Shown: positions 63,105-64,000 of the stretch, in pieces | How positions within the stretch are numbered: position 1 is the stretch's first letter | Layout: each line of letters starts with the position of its first letter | Source of the DNA: Chromatiaceae bacterium | GTDB lineage: Bacteria; Pseudomonadota; Gammaproteobacteria; Chromatiales; Chromatiaceae | DNA: 64,000 bases | Direction: 5' to 3' | Assembly (NCBI GenBank): GCA_024235395.1 | Contig: JACKMK010000001.1 | Location: 1,178,001 to 1,242,000, forward strand | Made by a program: the position numbers and the translations under genes | Notes under the pieces: model-generated | What the model was told of the DNA's origin: nothing | Databases searched by the model: none | The model's input: only the letters and a program-made list of their open reading frames with translations

Positions 63105-64000
63105 GTGCGACATTCCGTTCTGCAGCGATACCGTCTGCCACTGATCGCACTGGCTTTCGCGGCCGCCAGCCTGCTCATCGGCCTATTGGTCGGCAGCGTG
63201 TGGATCGCGCCGGCCGAGGTGCTGCACCACCTGCTGCTCGACGACGGCAGCATCCCTGACCAGATCATCGACGATCTGCGGCTGCCGCGCACGCTCTGCG
63301 CATTCGCGGTTGGCGGGCTGCTGGCGCTGGCCGGGGCATTGATCCAGGTGCTGTTGCGCAACCCGCTCGGCGACCCCTATGTGCTCGGCCTGTCGGGAGG
63401 CGCTGCCAGTGCAGTGCTGCTGGCGATGCTGTTCGCTGTCCCCGCCACCTGGCATGCGCCGGCCGCCCTTGGCGGCGGACTGTTCAGTACCCTGCTGGTA
63501 TTCGGCCTGGCCCATCGTGGCGATGACTGGCGCAGCGACCGACTGCTGTTGACCGGGATCGTGATCGCCGCCGGCTGGTCCGCGCTGATCAGTTTTGTGC
63601 TCAGCCTGAGCCCGGCGGCGCGCCTGCCAGGAATGCTGTTCTGGTTGATGGGAGACCTTGGTGAGGCGATTGCACCCACGTTGCCACTGGCGGTGCTGGC
63701 TGTCGGGCTTGCCCTCGCCCTGGCGCGCGCACGTGACCTGAACGTCGCCGCCCAGGGCATGCTGCAGGCTGCGGCGCTCGGCATCGACACACGCCGCCTG
63801 CGCCTCGAACTGTATTTCCTCGGCGCCCTGTGCACGGCCGCCGCTGTGACCACGGCGGGGGCGATCGGCTTCGTGGGCCTGGTCACCCCCCACCTGCTGA
63901 GGCGTCTCGGCGCCACCGACCACCGCGTGCTGCTGCCCAGTGCGGTACTGACCGGTGGCGGCCTGCTGGTGCTCGCCGACACGGCCGCACGCAGTCTGTT
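63105..64000 (+). CDS. FecCD/BtuC-type ABC permease (partial, 3' end missing)
   Basis: An open frame of 298 codons running off the window, starting at a GTG 3 bp after the HAD gene stop. Hydrophobic helices dominate, with RLPRTLCAFAVGGLLALAG, LLRNPLGDPYVLGLSGG, and GAIGFVGLVTPHLLRRL, the signature of FecCD/BtuC permeases for siderophores, heme or cobalamin. The substrate cannot be read from the sequence; a binding protein and ATPase are probably beyond the end. Confidence 0.9.
   Translation, partial: MRHSVLQRYRLPLIALAFAAASLLIGLLVGSVWIAPAEVLHHLLLDDGSIPDQIIDDLRLPRTLCAFAVGGLLALAGALIQVLLRNPLGDPYVLGLSGGAASAVLLAMLFAVPATWHAPAALGGGLFSTLLVFGLAHRGDDWRSDRLLLTGIVIAAGWSALISFVLSLSPAARLPGMLFWLMGDLGEAIAPTLPLAVLAVGLALALARARDLNVAAQGMLQAAALGIDTRRLRLELYFLGALCTAAAVTTAGAIGFVGLVTPHLLRRLGATDHRVLLPSAVLTGGGLLVLADTAARSL

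Noticed and set aside
1..64000. tRNA, rRNA, CRISPR, insertion sequence or prophage
   Set aside because: No tRNA-like cloverleaf, ribosomal sequence, spaced repeat array, transposase or integrase was recognised; this was a reading by eye, not a search.

Overview
The window is about 64 kb of GC-rich chromosome, densely coded on both strands. It fits a free-living gammaproteobacterium. The evidence is E. coli-type GshA, Prc, PbpG, YgiQ, DeaD and NhaA proteins, the rppH-ptsP pair with a divergent HAD phosphatase gene, and a yjiR/yjiS-like MocR-DUF1127 pair. Four sodium- or proton-coupled ion transporters, a Tat-type DsrE protein and a nine-heme cytochrome suggest a marine, saline or sulfur-influenced lifestyle (Chromatiales-like). 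That last step is inference. No tRNA, rRNA, IS element, prophage or CRISPR array was recognised.

Region 1 (1-12.4 kb): the 3' end of an unidentified gene, a diguanylate cyclase, gshA, pbpG, prc, a DUF4743/Nudix protein translationally coupled to an M48-TPR metalloprotease, then a tight dgt-yedK-mazG nucleotide-sanitation operon and a membrane-anchored protein with an XkdW-like motif. Region 2 (12.4-19.5 kb): an RND pump with its adaptor, a DUF6279 lipoprotein, and a convergent DsrE/thioredoxin pair. Region 3 (19.5-26.3 kb): the imuA-imuB-dnaE2 mutagenesis cassette with a GTTC-N7-GTTC LexA-type box, then a Tat-exported intradiol dioxygenase and a small membrane protein. Region 4 (26.4-35.5 kb): a nine-heme PKD cytochrome, MgtE, an OmpA lipoprotein, the MocR regulator facing a DUF1127 gene across AACTGT repeats, an aberrant HypD paralogue with an FNR-like box upstream, and a DUF2061 protein.

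Region 5 (35.5-50 kb): a DMT exporter with a TetR regulator, a divergent peroxiredoxin, deaD, a small membrane protein, nhaA, an orphan V-ATPase subunit I, a CPA2 antiporter coupled to a lipoprotein, ygiQ, a CBS protein, a lipoprotein and an HDOD protein. Region 6 (50-64 kb): a second adaptor/RND pair, a membrane-anchored glutamate-synthase-like flavoprotein abutting a CPA1 antiporter, a Na/Pi cotransporter coupled to a coiled-coil protein, ptsP-rppH, a HAD phosphatase and a FecCD-type permease cut by the window end.

The best leads are the alphaproteobacterial-style LexA box on the imu cassette, the HypD paralogue that has lost the HypD catalytic cysteine arrangement, the repeat-rich MocR/DUF1127 intergenic region, the orphan multiheme PKD cytochrome, and the isolated V-ATPase subunit I beside nhaA.
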